Assembly (NCBI GenBank): GCA_028551475.1
Contig: CM052354.1
Coordinates: 22,777,258 to 22,841,257 of the forward strand
Direction of reading: 5' to 3'
Length of the DNA stretch: 64,000 bases
Source of the DNA: Casuarina equisetifolia
Lineage: Eukaryota > Streptophyta > Magnoliopsida > Fagales > Casuarinaceae
In this document: positions 26,615-38,826 of the stretch, one piece after another
Numbering within the stretch: position 1 is the first letter of the stretch
How the letters are laid out: every line of letters starts with the position of its first letter
Program-made: the position numbers and the translations under genes
The notes under the pieces: model-generated
What the model saw: the letters and a program-made list of their open reading frames with translations, nothing else
What the model was told of the DNA's origin: nothing
The model's database searches: none

Positions 26615-27062
26615 TGTAACGATTTTAAGTGTTTTCATTGATTAGGTGGTTAAACAACTTAACTAATTTAATTAATTTGTTAGTTGGTTATAAAGCCTTA
26701 AGATCATAGTCATAATAGGCAATTAATCTATTATAATAAATATCAATTAAAAAGGATTTGGTAGTTAGGTTGTCATAATAGCTTTGGGCTAACAAAATTG
26801 TATTTAATAGGATACTCTTCCTTTTGTAAGTAGCCTTTAATTTAGAAGAATTATAATTGATTGTTTGTTATTAGAAGGTGAAATATTTATCAAATAAGGC
26901 TTAATAGGTATAGTCTCTCTCCAACAAGACTTAAGAGGTGAAGTTTCTCTTTAATGAGTCTTGTAAGGTGAAGTCTCTCTCTAACAAGATTTAATTCTAC
27001 TTTTAATATCAAGTTACAAGCTACCTAAACCAGGCATGAAACATTTGGTATTAGAGCCAAAC
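26615..27062 (+). mobile_element. Isolated LTR with primer-binding site (LTR retrotransposon fragment)
   Basis: A candidate LTR opens TGTAACGATT at 26615 and closes GAAACA at 27043. Two bases later comes TGGTATTAGAGCC, which resembles the usual plant initiator-Met primer-binding site. Within the LTR the phrase AAGG/AGGTGAAGT-TCTCTCT-AACAAG recurs three times. Only a short stretch after the primer-binding site could be internal sequence; no partner LTR was found. Family not resolved. Confidence 0.45.
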
Positions 27063-27567
27063 AACCCACAGGAGATCAAATAATGGTAGAGAATTTTCAA
27101 AACTATCATGATCAAGCAAACTAGCTCACATAGTAAATGTTACATGCATGTTTTAGTGAGTATGTAACTAAACATTGAAAGTAGAATTTAGCCTAGTTAG
27201 GTTAGGAAGTGAACCAATTAATAAGATTGGTTAAGCTATTAGAGACATCTACTTAAAGAAAAACACTTAAAATTGTAACATACAAACACTTTTAGAACAA
27301 AAATAACCTTACCAAAATAGAGCAAACAAAAGGATAAAAAGCCAAAGACAAAATGGGGTTTTACTAGGTCAACTGGTAATAAGTAGATAAAAATGAACTT
27401 TGCATGCTCTTAACCACTTGTTCATTAAAATTAAAATTTTTCACTAACATGATCCAATGCCTAGTTAAGGAACAAATCAAATATATAAGTCTATCACGTA
27501 GTTGATTGTTTGGTAGTACATATGGGGTTTTCCCATAACCAAAGCAAATACACTAAATAAGGCAAGC
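27063..27567. other. Spacer, left flank of the nested LINE stack
   Basis: No gene. The last 70 bases resemble the array spacers at 43320-43400 and 51650-51710 (CATATGG-TTTT, ATACACTAAATAA, GCAAGAAAGA), which are uninterrupted versions of the LINE target site. Confidence 0.5.
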
Positions 27568-28298
27568 AAGAAAGATAGAGTGTGGAATAATGTTTTGCTA
27601 AGGAAATCACTCTGGAATCTAATTAATTATCCAAGCTCATCTTTATAGAGTAGATGGATTTATAGTGCTAGATGCAGGAGAATTTCAGTTATGCACCTTA
27701 ACATCAAATGAAATATGGCATGGAGTTAAAGAGGTCTTTTTAAGTGATGACATACTCTCTTATCTACACTCTTTAAACCTTCTTATTATTATAGAGAGAC
27801 ATATCAAGAATTTCACAAGAAAATAGTGAGGTTGAATGGCATGACTTGATATGGTTAGGTGGAATCAACAAACATAACTTTATTGGATGGCTCATATGTA
27901 AGGATAGACTTCCTATAGTAGAACTGGTAACTTGATGGCTTCCCTTAATTGACCTCTATTTTAATTTCTGTGGTTCTCATTTGGAAAATAGGTCACATTT
28001 TTTTTTAATGTACTTGGACTAGGCAAATTTGGCAAAGTATTCTTGCATAACAAGACATTTGTAGAATCATCAATGATTGAAATTTTACACTGCAATAGAT
28101 AATTAAGGCAATGAAAGGAAAATATTTGACTACAAAACTTTTTAAACTTTTTTTCTTAACTTGTGTATTGTATATGATATGAACAAAATTATAGACATTT
28201 TCAAAATAAAACCATTGAAATACCAATTTTATTATCTAGAATTAGGAAAGTAGTTCATGGAAGAACTTTTTTATTGAGGAACATTAAACATTCTTAAG
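27568..28298 (+). mobile_element. Old 5'-truncated L1 LINE, left part (right part at 38654-38826)
   Basis: Aligns with the ORF2 C-terminal region and 3' end of the younger L1 (27590 corresponds to about 37780), including the segment for NGWL/IGWLIC. It is flanked by a 15-bp target duplication with one mismatch, AAGAAAGATAGAGTG at 27568-27582 and AAGAAAGAAAGAGTG at 38812-38826. Paralogous spacers at 43383-43405 and 51703-51725 show the site empty. The element is split by the younger L1 that inserted at AAACATTCTTAAG. Confidence 0.8.
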
Positions 28299-28636
28299 AT
28301 CCTTCGTCGCCCCCCCCACCCCATCGCGCCCTTGTCGTCCCTTCGTCACCCCCCCCATCACACCCCCGTCGCACCCTCGTTGCACCCCCTGTTTGTCCCT
28401 CCCCCAGATCCCTTCGCCCCCCCACATCGTACCCGCATCCCCAGATCCCGTCACCCCCCCATTGGGCCCCCATCGTCCCCTCGTCACCCCCTCCCTAATC
28501 ACACCCTCATTGCACTTCACCCCCATCGCACCCCCGTAGCACCTCTATCTATCCATCCCCTAGATCCCTTCGTGCCCCTCTAATCACACCCTTAGTGCAC
28601 TTCACCCCTATCGCACCTCTATAGCACCCTTGTCCA
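28299..28636 (+). repeat. C-rich low-complexity leader of the L1, left part
   Basis: Imperfect repeats of CCCC-CATCGCACCCCCGT type, with many runs of four or more C on the + strand (G-runs on the minus strand). It resumes after the LTR fossil at about 33371-33620. Open frames across it on both strands are proline/histidine- or glycine-rich artefacts of the repeat. Confidence 0.7.
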
Positions 28637-31600
28637 TGTTCGGTGAATTTTAAATGCAAGTGAACATGTCGAACAAGTAATATAATGATAAGAAAAGTAT
28701 CGTCCCACAGAGATCGGTGATTACTATGCCAACTAATTACTAATGGTGAACAACTCCTAGAATTTATCTAACAAATCCAAATTGATAGAGAATAAACTAA
28801 TCAACTAAATTTAATTAAACTAAATACACAAAATATGTTAGAGTGTCCAATTTCGCCATAACTATGAGGTACTAATGTAGATTATGTATGCTTGCAAGAG
28901 GGATAATATCTATGTGATGGCGGAACTTCCTAATTTATTTACTATCCTATGTCTAGGTATAGCAAACCTACTTAGTTCATTAATTCACTATATTTCTATA
29001 TGTGAATTGAAACAAACCAAATGCATTAGGATCCATGAACATTCCCCGTTTACAATAAATCTTTCGATTATCTTATCATCAAAAGCCACACAAACAACAT
29101 GGTATATGTCTATCCACATTTAATTCATGGTTATATATCATAAGAAGCAATTGCATATTATTACCTCTCAGTCTCAAACATGCACATCAAATCATTCAAG
29201 AGGTGGCCAATCACTTAAAAGCATTAAGCATAATAATATATAACTCACATAAATAAAATATCTTGCAAAACATAATAATCATAAGATTCATACCATCATA
29301 ATTAGGTTACATTGTAGCTCTAACAAAAATAAACTAAAGCATAAAGAAATAATGAGGAAGAATAGTAATAAGAAATAAAGAAGGCATCTTGAATCCAAAA
29401 ACAAGAAGTTTGTCACCTTTTTTGTCTTTTCTTCAAGAAAACCTTGAATTCTTGGTCTCTTTCTTGAGTTGTGCTCAATTTCCTCCTCCTTTTTCGTTTG
29501 CCTCTTCTCTTCTCTTAAATAGGGTTATATCCTAAAAATCAATATGTTCAAGGGTGTAAGACAAAAAGATAATTTGTCAAAGGCTCAAGGGTATATATAT
29601 GTGGGTGTTAAACAAAAAAAAAAGGATATGAATCAAGGCTTAGCGGGGTGACTGGTGATAAATAAATAAGGTTGGCTTGAAAGGCTCAAACGATCCAAAG
29701 AATGGCCTAAATCATTTTCTCAATTAGATGCAGCTTAGGATTTCGCCTCAAGAGAAAATCAAACAAATTCTAAGATTCAGGTGAGATATAAGAAAATGAC
29801 ATACTTCACATGAATATTCTTTAGAAATACACATAATTTCAAAAATGAAAGACTTTTAGTGCTCAATAGGTGGATCAACATAATCAGAATCACACTTAAC
29901 TCACACTACAATTGCAGGTTTGAACAAAATCTATATCTTCCAAAGAATCACCAAGAATTCACAACATGGGATGTAATCATGACATAAAAAAAATTTCAAT
30001 CAAATTTTGCACAAAGGTTCTTTCCCTACCCCCAAACTTAAATGAAGCATTGTCCTCAATGTAAAAACAAAAGAAATCAATAACAAAGAAGGAATAAGAA
30101 AACTCCCTTGATTGCAAGTTGTCAAAATGGAGCTGTGATGAGCATATGGTGATAGTCTTCTAACCAAACTACTAACAAAATACTTAGGTTGCCTCCTAAG
30201 AAGCGCTTGCTTTATAGTTTTCAGCCAAACTATCCTCCACATGTTGCTTAAGGAGGATGAAACTCCAATAGTTTAGGAGACAGCTTGTGTCGTTTGATTG
30301 TTGAGCATTCTTCAATTAGCACAACTATCTCATATACTTCCAACTTCCTTTTGTTCTCCAGTATCTCGTTCAACAATTTTGCACAACTAGATATTTGAAC
30401 TAGAGCATTTGTAAAAGAAATGTTAATGTGCACTTTTAAAGATATATTAAGGAATTCTAAAAACTGCTTATCTTTTACGCATTGCTGGAATCTTTGGGGA
30501 GATGGAGTTGGAGGCATAAAGGACAAAGCATTTTCTGGAACAAGCTTGCTCCTAAGTGCCTCCTCAAGTTGCATGTTGACATCTTTATCATTATCTTTGA
30601 GACTCTCCTTATCAACATAAACTTCTCCTACTTGCTTGCCACATGTTAGGGTTATTGCCTTTACAGTATCTATAAAGCTTTTCTCCACATTGCTAGGCAA
30701 AAGACCCTCCTGATTCTCTGAGATCATACTGATAAGCTGGCTCATCTGCAACTCTAATTTTTGGATTGAAGCTTCTTGTCTCTAAAAACTCATTTCTTGA
30801 TTCTGAAATCTTGTTTCAATCCTCTCTGTAAAGTTCTGTGTGGTGCTAGCTAGCTCACTAATCATGTTCTCGTAGTTAGGTTTCACCTCTTCTGTTTGCC
30901 AAAATGTTGGTTGCAATCTCATCTCACTTGGGTTACTCCATGAAAAAGTTTGATGGTTGTGCCATCCCAGATTGTACGTATTTGAGTAATAATCATTTTG
31001 TGACCTGCTAGGAATTTCAACAAAATTAGCATAATCATTATAATGAACATTAGGGTTACCTACTTGACATTCTGTGCTCTCATGTGCTCCATCACAAAAT
31101 TCATATTCTCTATTCTTTAGGAACACTTCCAATTCTGCATGTAAGTTGGCGAAGGTATCTACTTCATGGACTCCACTTGCTTGATGTATTGGTAGTCTCT
31201 CAGTAGACCATTGATAGTTATCAAATGCCACCTCCTCTAGAAAATTAAATGCCTCTTCTGGTGTTTTGCTATGTCAGTCCCCTCCTGCAGCTGTATCAAT
31301 TACACAACGAAGATTCATACTACACCCATCATAAAAAGTTTGTACCTGTAGCCACGTGGGTAATCCATGATTTGGACATATCTTCAAAAGTTCCTTGAAT
31401 CTCTCCCAAGCTTCATATAATAATTCATCATTCATCTGCTCAAAAGTGAAAATATCGTTACGCAATTTAGCAGATCTTGCAAAAGGAAAGAACTTACCAA
31501 GAAATTTTTGAGTCAAATCATCCCATGTAGTAATTAATCCTGCAGGAAGTGAAAAGAACCACTTTTTAGCTGTATCTCTAAGAGAAAATGGAAATAGTTT

Positions 31601-33370
31601 CAACCTGATAACATCTTCTATAACTCCATGATCTCCAATCATGTCACAAAATTCAAGAAATGCTTCAATGTGAGCTTTTGGATCCTCATTTGGTAGCCCA
31701 CTATATTGCACAGATTTTTGAAGCATCATGATGAATACGGGCTTGATCTCAAAGTTATTTGCCTAAATTTCAAGCCTTTTAATGCTTGATGTAGCATTCC
31801 AAAATGTTGGTGCAACATAGTCTTTTAAAAGTCTATATGTACCATCATATGTTTTCATCATTGTTACTTAATCTTTCACAATAACAACTTAACAAGGAAA
31901 TTTTTTTTTTCAAAATAAAAATAATGAAGCAAAATAAAAATAAAACAAAAAAATGATTTTTTTTTCAAGAACTAGAAAAAATATTTTTTTTCAAGAATTA
32001 AAAGAAAAAAAAATAAAATAAAATAAAAGCTAGATTAAACCTATAAATCATTCGGTATTAATATTAATCAGCAGTAAAACAACCAATCCCCGGCAACGGC
32101 GCCAAAAACTTGTTCGGTGAATTTTAAATGCAAGTGAACATGTCGAACAAGTAATATAATGATAAGAAAAGTATCGTCCCACAAAGATTGGTGATTACTA
32201 TGCCAACTAATTACTAACAGTGAACAACTCTTAGAATTTATCTAACAAATCCAAATTGATAGAGAATAAACTAATCAACTAAATTTAATAAAACTAAATA
32301 CACAAAATATGTTAGAGTGTTCGATTTCACCATAACTATGAGGTACTAATGTAGATTATGTATGCTTGCAAGAGGGATAATATCTATGTGATGGCAGAAC
32401 TTCCTAATTTATTTACTATCCTATGTCTAGGTATAGCAAACCTACTTAGTTCATTAATTCACTATATTTCTATATGTGAATTGAAACAAATCAAATGCAT
32501 TAGGATCTATGAACATTCCTAGTTTACAATAAATCTTTCGATTATCTTATTACCAAAAGCCACACAAACAACATGGTATATGTCTATCCACATTTAATTC
32601 ATGGTTATATATTATAAGAAGCAATTGCATATTATTACCTCTCAGTCTCAAATATGCACATCAAATCATTCAAGTGGTGGCCAATCACTTAAAAGCATTA
32701 AGCATAATAATATATAACTCACATAAATAAAATATCTTGCAAAACATAATAATCATAAGATTCATACCATCATAATTAGATTACATCGTAGATCTAACAA
32801 AAATAAACTAAAACATAAAGAAATAATGAGGAAGAATGGTAATAAGAAATAAATAAGGCATCTTGAATCCAAGAACAAGAAGTCTGTCACCCTTTTTGTC
32901 TTCTTTTCAAGAAAACCTTGAATTCTTGGCCTCTTTCTTGAGTTGTGCTCAATTTCCTCCTCCCTCCTTCTTTTGCCTCTTCTTTTCTCTTAAATAGAGT
33001 TTAGGTTTAGACCTACTCTTATCCTAGTAGAATTGGGTTTTAGAGATCTAAAACAATTGGGTTTTGAACTCTTAATTTAATTAGGTTTTGAACTCCTAAT
33101 TTAATTAGGCTTTGAACTCCTAATATGATTAGGTTTTCTAATTATTTAGAAAACCCAATAACAATAAAATCTAATAACAATCATTCAAAGCCCAAGCCCA
33201 TCTTGACTTTCTTGATTTTGATATTATGATTTTGCCATACAATAAGCATCAGGCTCTCCATGTTTATCCCTTTTCTCCTTGCCTCCTTATGCTACATAAA
33301 CAAGATAAATTTAGGTAAATAAAGAAAAGTTCAAATGTTTTCTCATAATTATTAAAGTTATTTATTGCCT
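28637..33370 (-). mobile_element. Gag-only Tat/Athila-like Ty3/gypsy LTR fossil (non-autonomous), nested in the L1 leader
   Basis: Direct repeats begin TGTTCGGTGAATTTT at 28637 and 32111 and match over about 880 bp. The element reads on the minus strand: the 5' LTR is 32111 to about 33370, followed at about 32088-32105 by the primer-binding site TGGCGCCGTTGCCGGGG, common in this plant group. A retrotrans_gag domain (AHIEAFLEFCDM, FPFSLRDTAKKWFFSLP, 31274-31729) follows, then linker and nucleocapsid-like sequence (NPYS-like NTYNLGWHNHQTFSWSN). The end of gag comes next (about 30000-30750), then a polypurine-like TTTGGGGGTAGGGAAAG. No reverse transcriptase or integrase is present. The two LTR copies differ in their distal parts. 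A few breaks. Confidence 0.78.
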
Positions 33371-33864
33371 AAAATAGATCCTTTCGTGCCCCTACCACCC
33401 CCTTCCCAATCTCACCCCCGTTGTCCCTTAACTAGATCCCGTCACCCCAAACCAAATCCCGCCCTCAGACCCGTTGACCCTCCTCCTTCCTACCCTCCAT
33501 CCTAAATCCCCCAAATCTTGCCGCAGTCCTAGATCCCTTCATCCCTCCTATCCGTTGTCCCTTCAACTCGCCCTCCCCGTTACCCATCTTTACCACAGCC
33601 ATCTCCCCGTGAAGGCTCAGAGATCACCATTCCCCCTACCATTCCCAAATCTTTCCAAACCTTTCTCTCTTACTTACTCATGCACTAGCTTAAACCTCGC
33701 TAGTGGCCTTGGAGACGGTGAATGAAGGTTTCCTTGCTACTACCTTCAATCATCAATTAGACTCTCCTAAGGCTATAGCTTATGGTACAAGCTGCCAGTC
33801 GATTTTGCCCAAAATCTACCACTCCTTGAAGATGAACTCTTAGCTCCCTTGGATTGGTTTTTCA
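33371..33864 (+). repeat. L1 leader, right part, up to ORF1
   Basis: C-rich sequence resumes (CCCCTACCACCCCC) and becomes ordinary by about 33700. ORF1 starts at 33865 with ATGGTGGGTACTAGAAG. Confidence 0.65.
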
Positions 33865-35183
33865 ATGGTGGGTACTAGAAGTGGGAAAATACGTACTGCA
33901 TCTTCAAAGGTGGAAATTGGAATGGTTATTCCAAAGTCAAGCAATGAAGAGAATATATTGGAACCTTTAGATGTCATAAAACCAGGTACCTCTGCTACCT
34001 TTTCTTATTTAAATAATTCATTTGAGGTAGTCTTTGATGAAATTGCTTCCCAAGTTGCTACAAATGATAAATTAGATAACATAAGGCATGAGCATGAAAT
34101 GATTCCTAATGTGGCTAGTAACGTTGGCATGAATTGGAAACAAATTGCCATGGGAACAATAAATCAGATGGCTAAATTAAATTACCTTCCCCCAACTGAG
34201 AAGGGAAAGAGAATTATTATGAAACCCCTTCTAGAAGCAATTGAGGAAGGTAAAAGTCATTTTGCAAATTGTCTTGTGGGTTATTTTTGAATGCCTATAT
34301 TTCGTATTACGCAGTGAAAGGAATTGTTGAAAAGATGTGGGGTAAAGATAATTTACTAGATATTACTGCCACTAAGGATGGCTTATTTTTCTTTCGATTT
34401 TCAAATATTCAGAAATTAAAAGAAGTAATAGAAATTGGAATATGGGACATAACGGGTAAACCTTTGTTTCTTAAAAAATGACATCCTTGTATCAGATTAA
34501 AGAAGGCCAAAATATATGTTGTTCCTATTTGGGTTAAGTTGTTTAATGTTCCTCATGCTTTATGGAATAAGATTGGTATGAGCCATGTTAGTAGCGTGCT
34601 ATGTAAACCTTTATATATGAATAAAGCTACTAAACAAAAGCTCCGGCTATCATATGCCAAAGTTTGTATTCTAATGGATATTGACAGTGAGTTTCCTCAA
34701 AATTTTGATGTTGATATGGGTAATAATGAGGTGTTTGAGATTACTGTGGAATATGGTTGGATCCCTCATAAGTGTAAGAAATGTAACTGTTTTGGTCATA
34801 AAGACTGCACTATAAAGAAAAATATATGGATCCTCAAAAAGAGTGAAGGCCCACAGGTTAATAAAAAAGGAGATGTTCAAGATCCAGTTACTACAGTAAA
34901 AAAACAGAATTCACTAGTAATTAAGGACAATGGTATTGCACAAGCAATGACTACTAAGCCTAATATTGCTCCTTCTCAAGGAAATAATTATGATTTTATT
35001 GTTATAACTAATAAGAAGAAATATCATGTAAAGAAGAAGGATAATAATTGTGAAATTATCTTAGAAAATAGGTTTTCTCAGCTTGCTAATGCTAATGAAA
35101 ATCAGACCACTTATAATGAGCTTTTAAATCTTTTTGATAACCTTGATGCAATGGAGAAAGGGGAAAAACCTCCAGATCAATGA
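33865..35183 (+). pseudogene. L1 ORF1: nucleic-acid-binding protein (DUF4283-like, CCHC knuckle), broken
   Basis: This would be the RNA-chaperone-like partner of ORF2 in the LINE particle. The first frame (33865-34290) begins MVGTRSGKIRT and ends in CLVGYF. The reading then continues in another frame from about 34269 with a DUF4283-like block (VKGIVEKMWG, FRFSNIQKLKEVIEIGIWDI, GKPLFLKK). A stop at 34479-34481 follows, and the same frame resumes with VPIWVKLFNVPHALWNKIGM, LCKPLYMNKATKQKLRLSYA and a zinc knuckle CKKCNCFGHKDC. The knuckle has two residues fewer than usual between His and the last Cys. ORF1 ends at 35181-35183. One frameshift and one stop make this copy inactive. Confidence 0.82.
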
Positions 35184-38100
35184 ATATCTTATCTTGGAAT
35201 GTGAGGGGCCTTAACAAAAGCCCTAAACAAAGAGAAGTTGTTAATTCTGTATTATCTCAAGTTCCATCTGTTATTATTTTGATAGAGCATAGAGTTAAAG
35301 AAGAAAATGCTAGTTTTGTTCTGAAGAATATGTTTGCTAAATGGAATTACTCTCACAATTATTTACATTCTAATGTGGGAAGAATACGGATTTTATGAAA
35401 ATCATCCGAACTACAACTTTCAATCCAAGGAACTTCATCTCAAGTCATACATTGCCGCATCGATAAGATAGGTTTACCTCCTTTCTTCTTATCTGCTATT
35501 TATGCAAGCAACTTGGAATCTGAACATAGGGAGTTATGGGCAAATATTGAGTCTTTCTCTTCTCAAAATATTGGAAACATTCCATGGCTATTGGTGGGTG
35601 ATTTCAATGAAATTCGACATGTAGATGAATGTATTGGGCCAAATGTTAAATAGACAAGGGGCATGGAGGATTTAAATGATATGATTGGGAAACTAGAATT
35701 GTTGGAACCCTTCTTTATGGGTTTTGTTTTCACTTGGTCGAACAAAAGCTCATCCCAGAATCTCAGAGTAAGCAAGATTGATAGAGCTTTATTAAACATA
35801 AAAGGGATTCTCAAATTTGATAAACTTTCGATTGAGTTTTTGCCTCCCTTGTTATCGGATCATTCTCCTTCCTTGGTTAAGTTAGATACCACTCACAAAA
35901 GGAAAAAAGCTACTTTTAGATTCTTTAATTTTTGGACAACTAGTCCAGATTTTATGGAAACTGTTAATCATCTTTGTCAACAAGAGGTGAGTGGTACTAA
36001 AATGTTCAAAGTTATGAAGAAGCTAAAGGCATTAAAGTTATCCCTTAGAAAGCTAAATTTTGCTCAATTTGGTGATTTGCATCAGAAGGTAAAGGTGGCG
36101 AGAGAACAATTACAGCAAGTTCAACTCAATTTACAACTTGACTCCTTTGATACAGATATGTGTACTGAGGAAAGACTAAAAATGGAACAATTGATTGCAT
36201 TGAGTAAACATGAAGAAATCCTTTTAAAACAAAAATCTAGGATTCTTTGGCTGAAAAAAAGGGATAATAATAGTAGAATGTTCTTCTTATCTTTGATGAG
36301 TAGAAAAGCTCAGAATAAAATCTCTCACTTAGTACTAGAAGATGGATTTACTATTTATGATGATGGTGCCTTGCGGAAAGCTATCATTACATATTATCAA
36401 AATGTACTTGGAAGTTCTCATGCTAATAATTTTTTCACTGGAAGGTACTCTTCCTTATTCCATGAGAATGTGAATGAAGTGTTGAATTTACCTACTTTTG
36501 AACACTCTGATGGGAAGAGAGTTTTGTGGGGTTTTCATGATTTCAAAGCTCCTGGTCTTGATGGATTCAATAGTCTATTTTACAAGAAAGCTTGGTCTAT
36601 TATCAGTCATGACATAGAAGATGCGATGCTAGATTTTTTCTCATCCAAGAAATTACTAAAAGCTACTAATGCTACTTTGTTATGCCTAGTACCTAAAACC
36701 TCTAACCCAAGTTGCATGAAGGATTTTCGGCCCATTGCCTATTGCAATGTGTTATATAAAGTGATCTCAAAACTACTTGCTGAAAGGATAAGCCTTATTC
36801 TCCTTGAAGTGAGTAGTCAAAACCAAATTGCTTTTATCAGGGGTCATTAAATCTCTGAAAATATTATGCTTTGTCAAGAATTGCTTCATAACTATCATAA
36901 AGGAGGTAAAGGAAAGCGTGTTGCCATTAAGATTGATCTTATGAAAGCTTATGACATGGTTAAGTGGGATGCTATATTGGGTGTTCTCCAAGCTATTCAT
37001 GCTCTTCAAACTTTATTTGACTTGATTAGCCAATGCATCACTACTACTAGATTCTCTGTGAATTTCAATGGAGAGCATGTAGGTTATTTTGAGGGCATTA
37101 ATGGGTTAAGGTAAGGAGATCCTTTATCCCCTTATTTGTTTGTGCTTGTCATGGAGATCCTTAATAGGATAATTATAGAGAAAGTTTCCACCTCTACTTT
37201 TAAATATCATTGGAGGTGTAAGGAAGAGAAAATCACTCACCTTTGTTTTGTAGATGATTTATTTTTATTTGCATATGGGGATACTAATTCAGTATTATGT
37301 CTCACTAAAGCTTTAGAAGAATTTGCAACACTCACAGGTTTGCAGTATAATCCTAGCAAAAGTCAAATATTTTTTTCAGGAATCACTGAACAAGAAAAAC
37401 TTTTAATACTAGATCATACCCCCTTCTCCGAAGGAAGACTCCCTATTAGGTACCTTGGTGTTCCCCTTATTACAAGAAGGCTTACCAACACTGATTGCAA
37501 AGTTTTGATGGAGAAAATCATGGCAAGAATTGATGGATGGGGAATGAAATATCTAAGCTATGTAGGAATACTACAATTGGCAAAATCAGTTCTCACTTTT
37601 ATCTGTACCTTTTGGATGTAAATGTTCCTTCTCCCAAAACAGACCATTTATGAGATTGAGAAAAAGATAAAGCACTTTCTCTTGGCAAGCCACTCAGAAG
37701 ATCATAAAACTCATAAGGTTGCTTGGCAAGTTGTTTGTTTACCAAAAAAAGGAGGCCTTGGACTACTAAACCATAAAGTATGGAATAAAGTTTTGTTAGG
37801 GCGATCTCTCTGGAATCTCATAAATTGTCCTAATTCATCCTTATGGAGTAAGTGGATTCATAGCACTAAATGCAGGAGAAATTTAATTATGGATCTTGAC
37901 ATCAAAGGAAATATGGCATGGAGTTGGAGAGGTCTTCTAAAGTTACGACAAACTTTAACCTCTATACTATCCAAACCTTCTTATTGTTGTAAGGAAACGT
38001 ACAAGGAATTACGTCAAGTGAATACTGAGGTTGAATGGTATAATTTGATATGGTCAAAAGGAATCAGCAAACATAACTTCATTGGTTGGCTCATATGTAG

Positions 38101-38470
38101 AGACAAACTTCCTATAGCAATAGTGGTTTCCCACTTAGCTCCCCTCAATTAATCTGTATTGTAATTTCTGTAACTTTCAATATGAAAATAGATCACACTT
38201 GTTTTTTCAGTGCACTTTGACTAACCAGGTTTGGAGAATTATTCTAGATCAACAAGGCATTCATAAGGTCATCTATGATTGAGAATCTGAATTGCAATGG
38301 ATGATTAAAGCAACTAAGAAAAAGGATTTAACTACAAAGCTTCTCAAGCTTTCCTTCTTAGCTTGTCTTTATTGTATATGGTTAGAACAAAATCGTAAAC
38401 GTTTTTAGAATAAGTCTATTGATATTCCAATGTTGTTAGCTAAAATCAGGAGAGTAGTCCGTGGAAGAGC
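35180..38470 (+). pseudogene. L1 ORF2: endonuclease, reverse transcriptase and zf-RVT tail, broken
   Basis: The start MNILSWNVRGLNK is the classic apurinic endonuclease opening; WLLVGDFNEI and FTWSN-SS lie further on (about 35580-35760). The reverse transcriptase has APGLDGFN, LVPKTSNP-CMKDFRPIAYCNVLYKVISK, KIDLMKAYDMVKWD, GDPLSPYLFVLVME and FVDDLFLF, followed by the thumb (LPIRYLGVPL). The tail ends with a CxxC...HxxxxC finger (about 38160-38215), the zf-RVT motif. Nearly all of it stays in one frame, interrupted by about five in-frame stops up to 37621 and a frame change near 38145. Two stops replace Gln in GRQISENI-like and LRQGDPLSP motifs. ATG overlaps the ORF1 stop (ATGA). Confidence 0.88.
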
Positions 38471-38653
38471 TTCTTTATTTAGAAACATTAAACTCTCTTA
38501 AGCTAATGTTTTGTTGAGTCATAGTTAGAAAATTCAAATTCTATCTTCTCCTAAATGAATTGTAATGTTGGGGTATGCCCCTAAGCTTATGTATTTCATT
38601 ATTCTTCGATGAATAAACTTACATATTCATAAATAAAAAAAAACATTCTTAAG

Positions 38654-38826
38654 CGAATGCTTTATTGTGTTATAGTTGATAAATTCCAAATTTAATATTT
38701 TATTAGATGAATTGTAATGCTAAGGTATATCCCTAAGCTTTTGTATTCTCTTATTCTTTGATGAATAAACTCACATGTTCATAAATAAAATAAAATAAAA
38801 AGAAAGAAAGAAAGAAAGAAAGAGTG
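38654..38826 (+). mobile_element. Old L1 LINE, right part (3' UTR, A-rich tail and target duplication)
   Basis: Continues the L1 split at 28298: CGAATGCTTTATTGTG, then a 3' UTR matching 38503-38632, an A-rich and (GAAA)n tail at 38787-38820, and the right copy of the 15-bp target duplication. Confidence 0.78.

Larger units (their letters stand above)
28299..38640 (+). mobile_element. Younger L1 LINE, near full length, interrupted in its leader by an LTR fossil
   Basis: Perfect 13-bp target duplication AAACATTCTTAAG at 28286-28298 and 38641-38653. It lies inside an older L1, whose 3' UTR resumes at 38654. Order: C-rich leader (28299-28636 and about 33371-33720), ORF1 (33865-35183), ORF2 (35180 to about 38470), 3' UTR ending in AATAAA-type sequence and an A-run at 38634-38640. 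Without the 4.7-kb LTR fossil in the leader the L1 is about 5.6 kb, a normal length for plant L1. The nick implied on the bottom strand (TTT/AA) fits L1 endonuclease preference. Confidence 0.88.

Noticed and set aside
28284-28583. Overlapping 80-codon frames on both strands
   Set aside because: They are simple products of the C-rich repeat (Pro/His on one strand, Gly on the other), with no protein-like composition.
38796-38822. (GAAA)n tract as an independent microsatellite locus
   Set aside because: It is the A-rich tail of the old L1 grown into its AAGAAAG target duplication.
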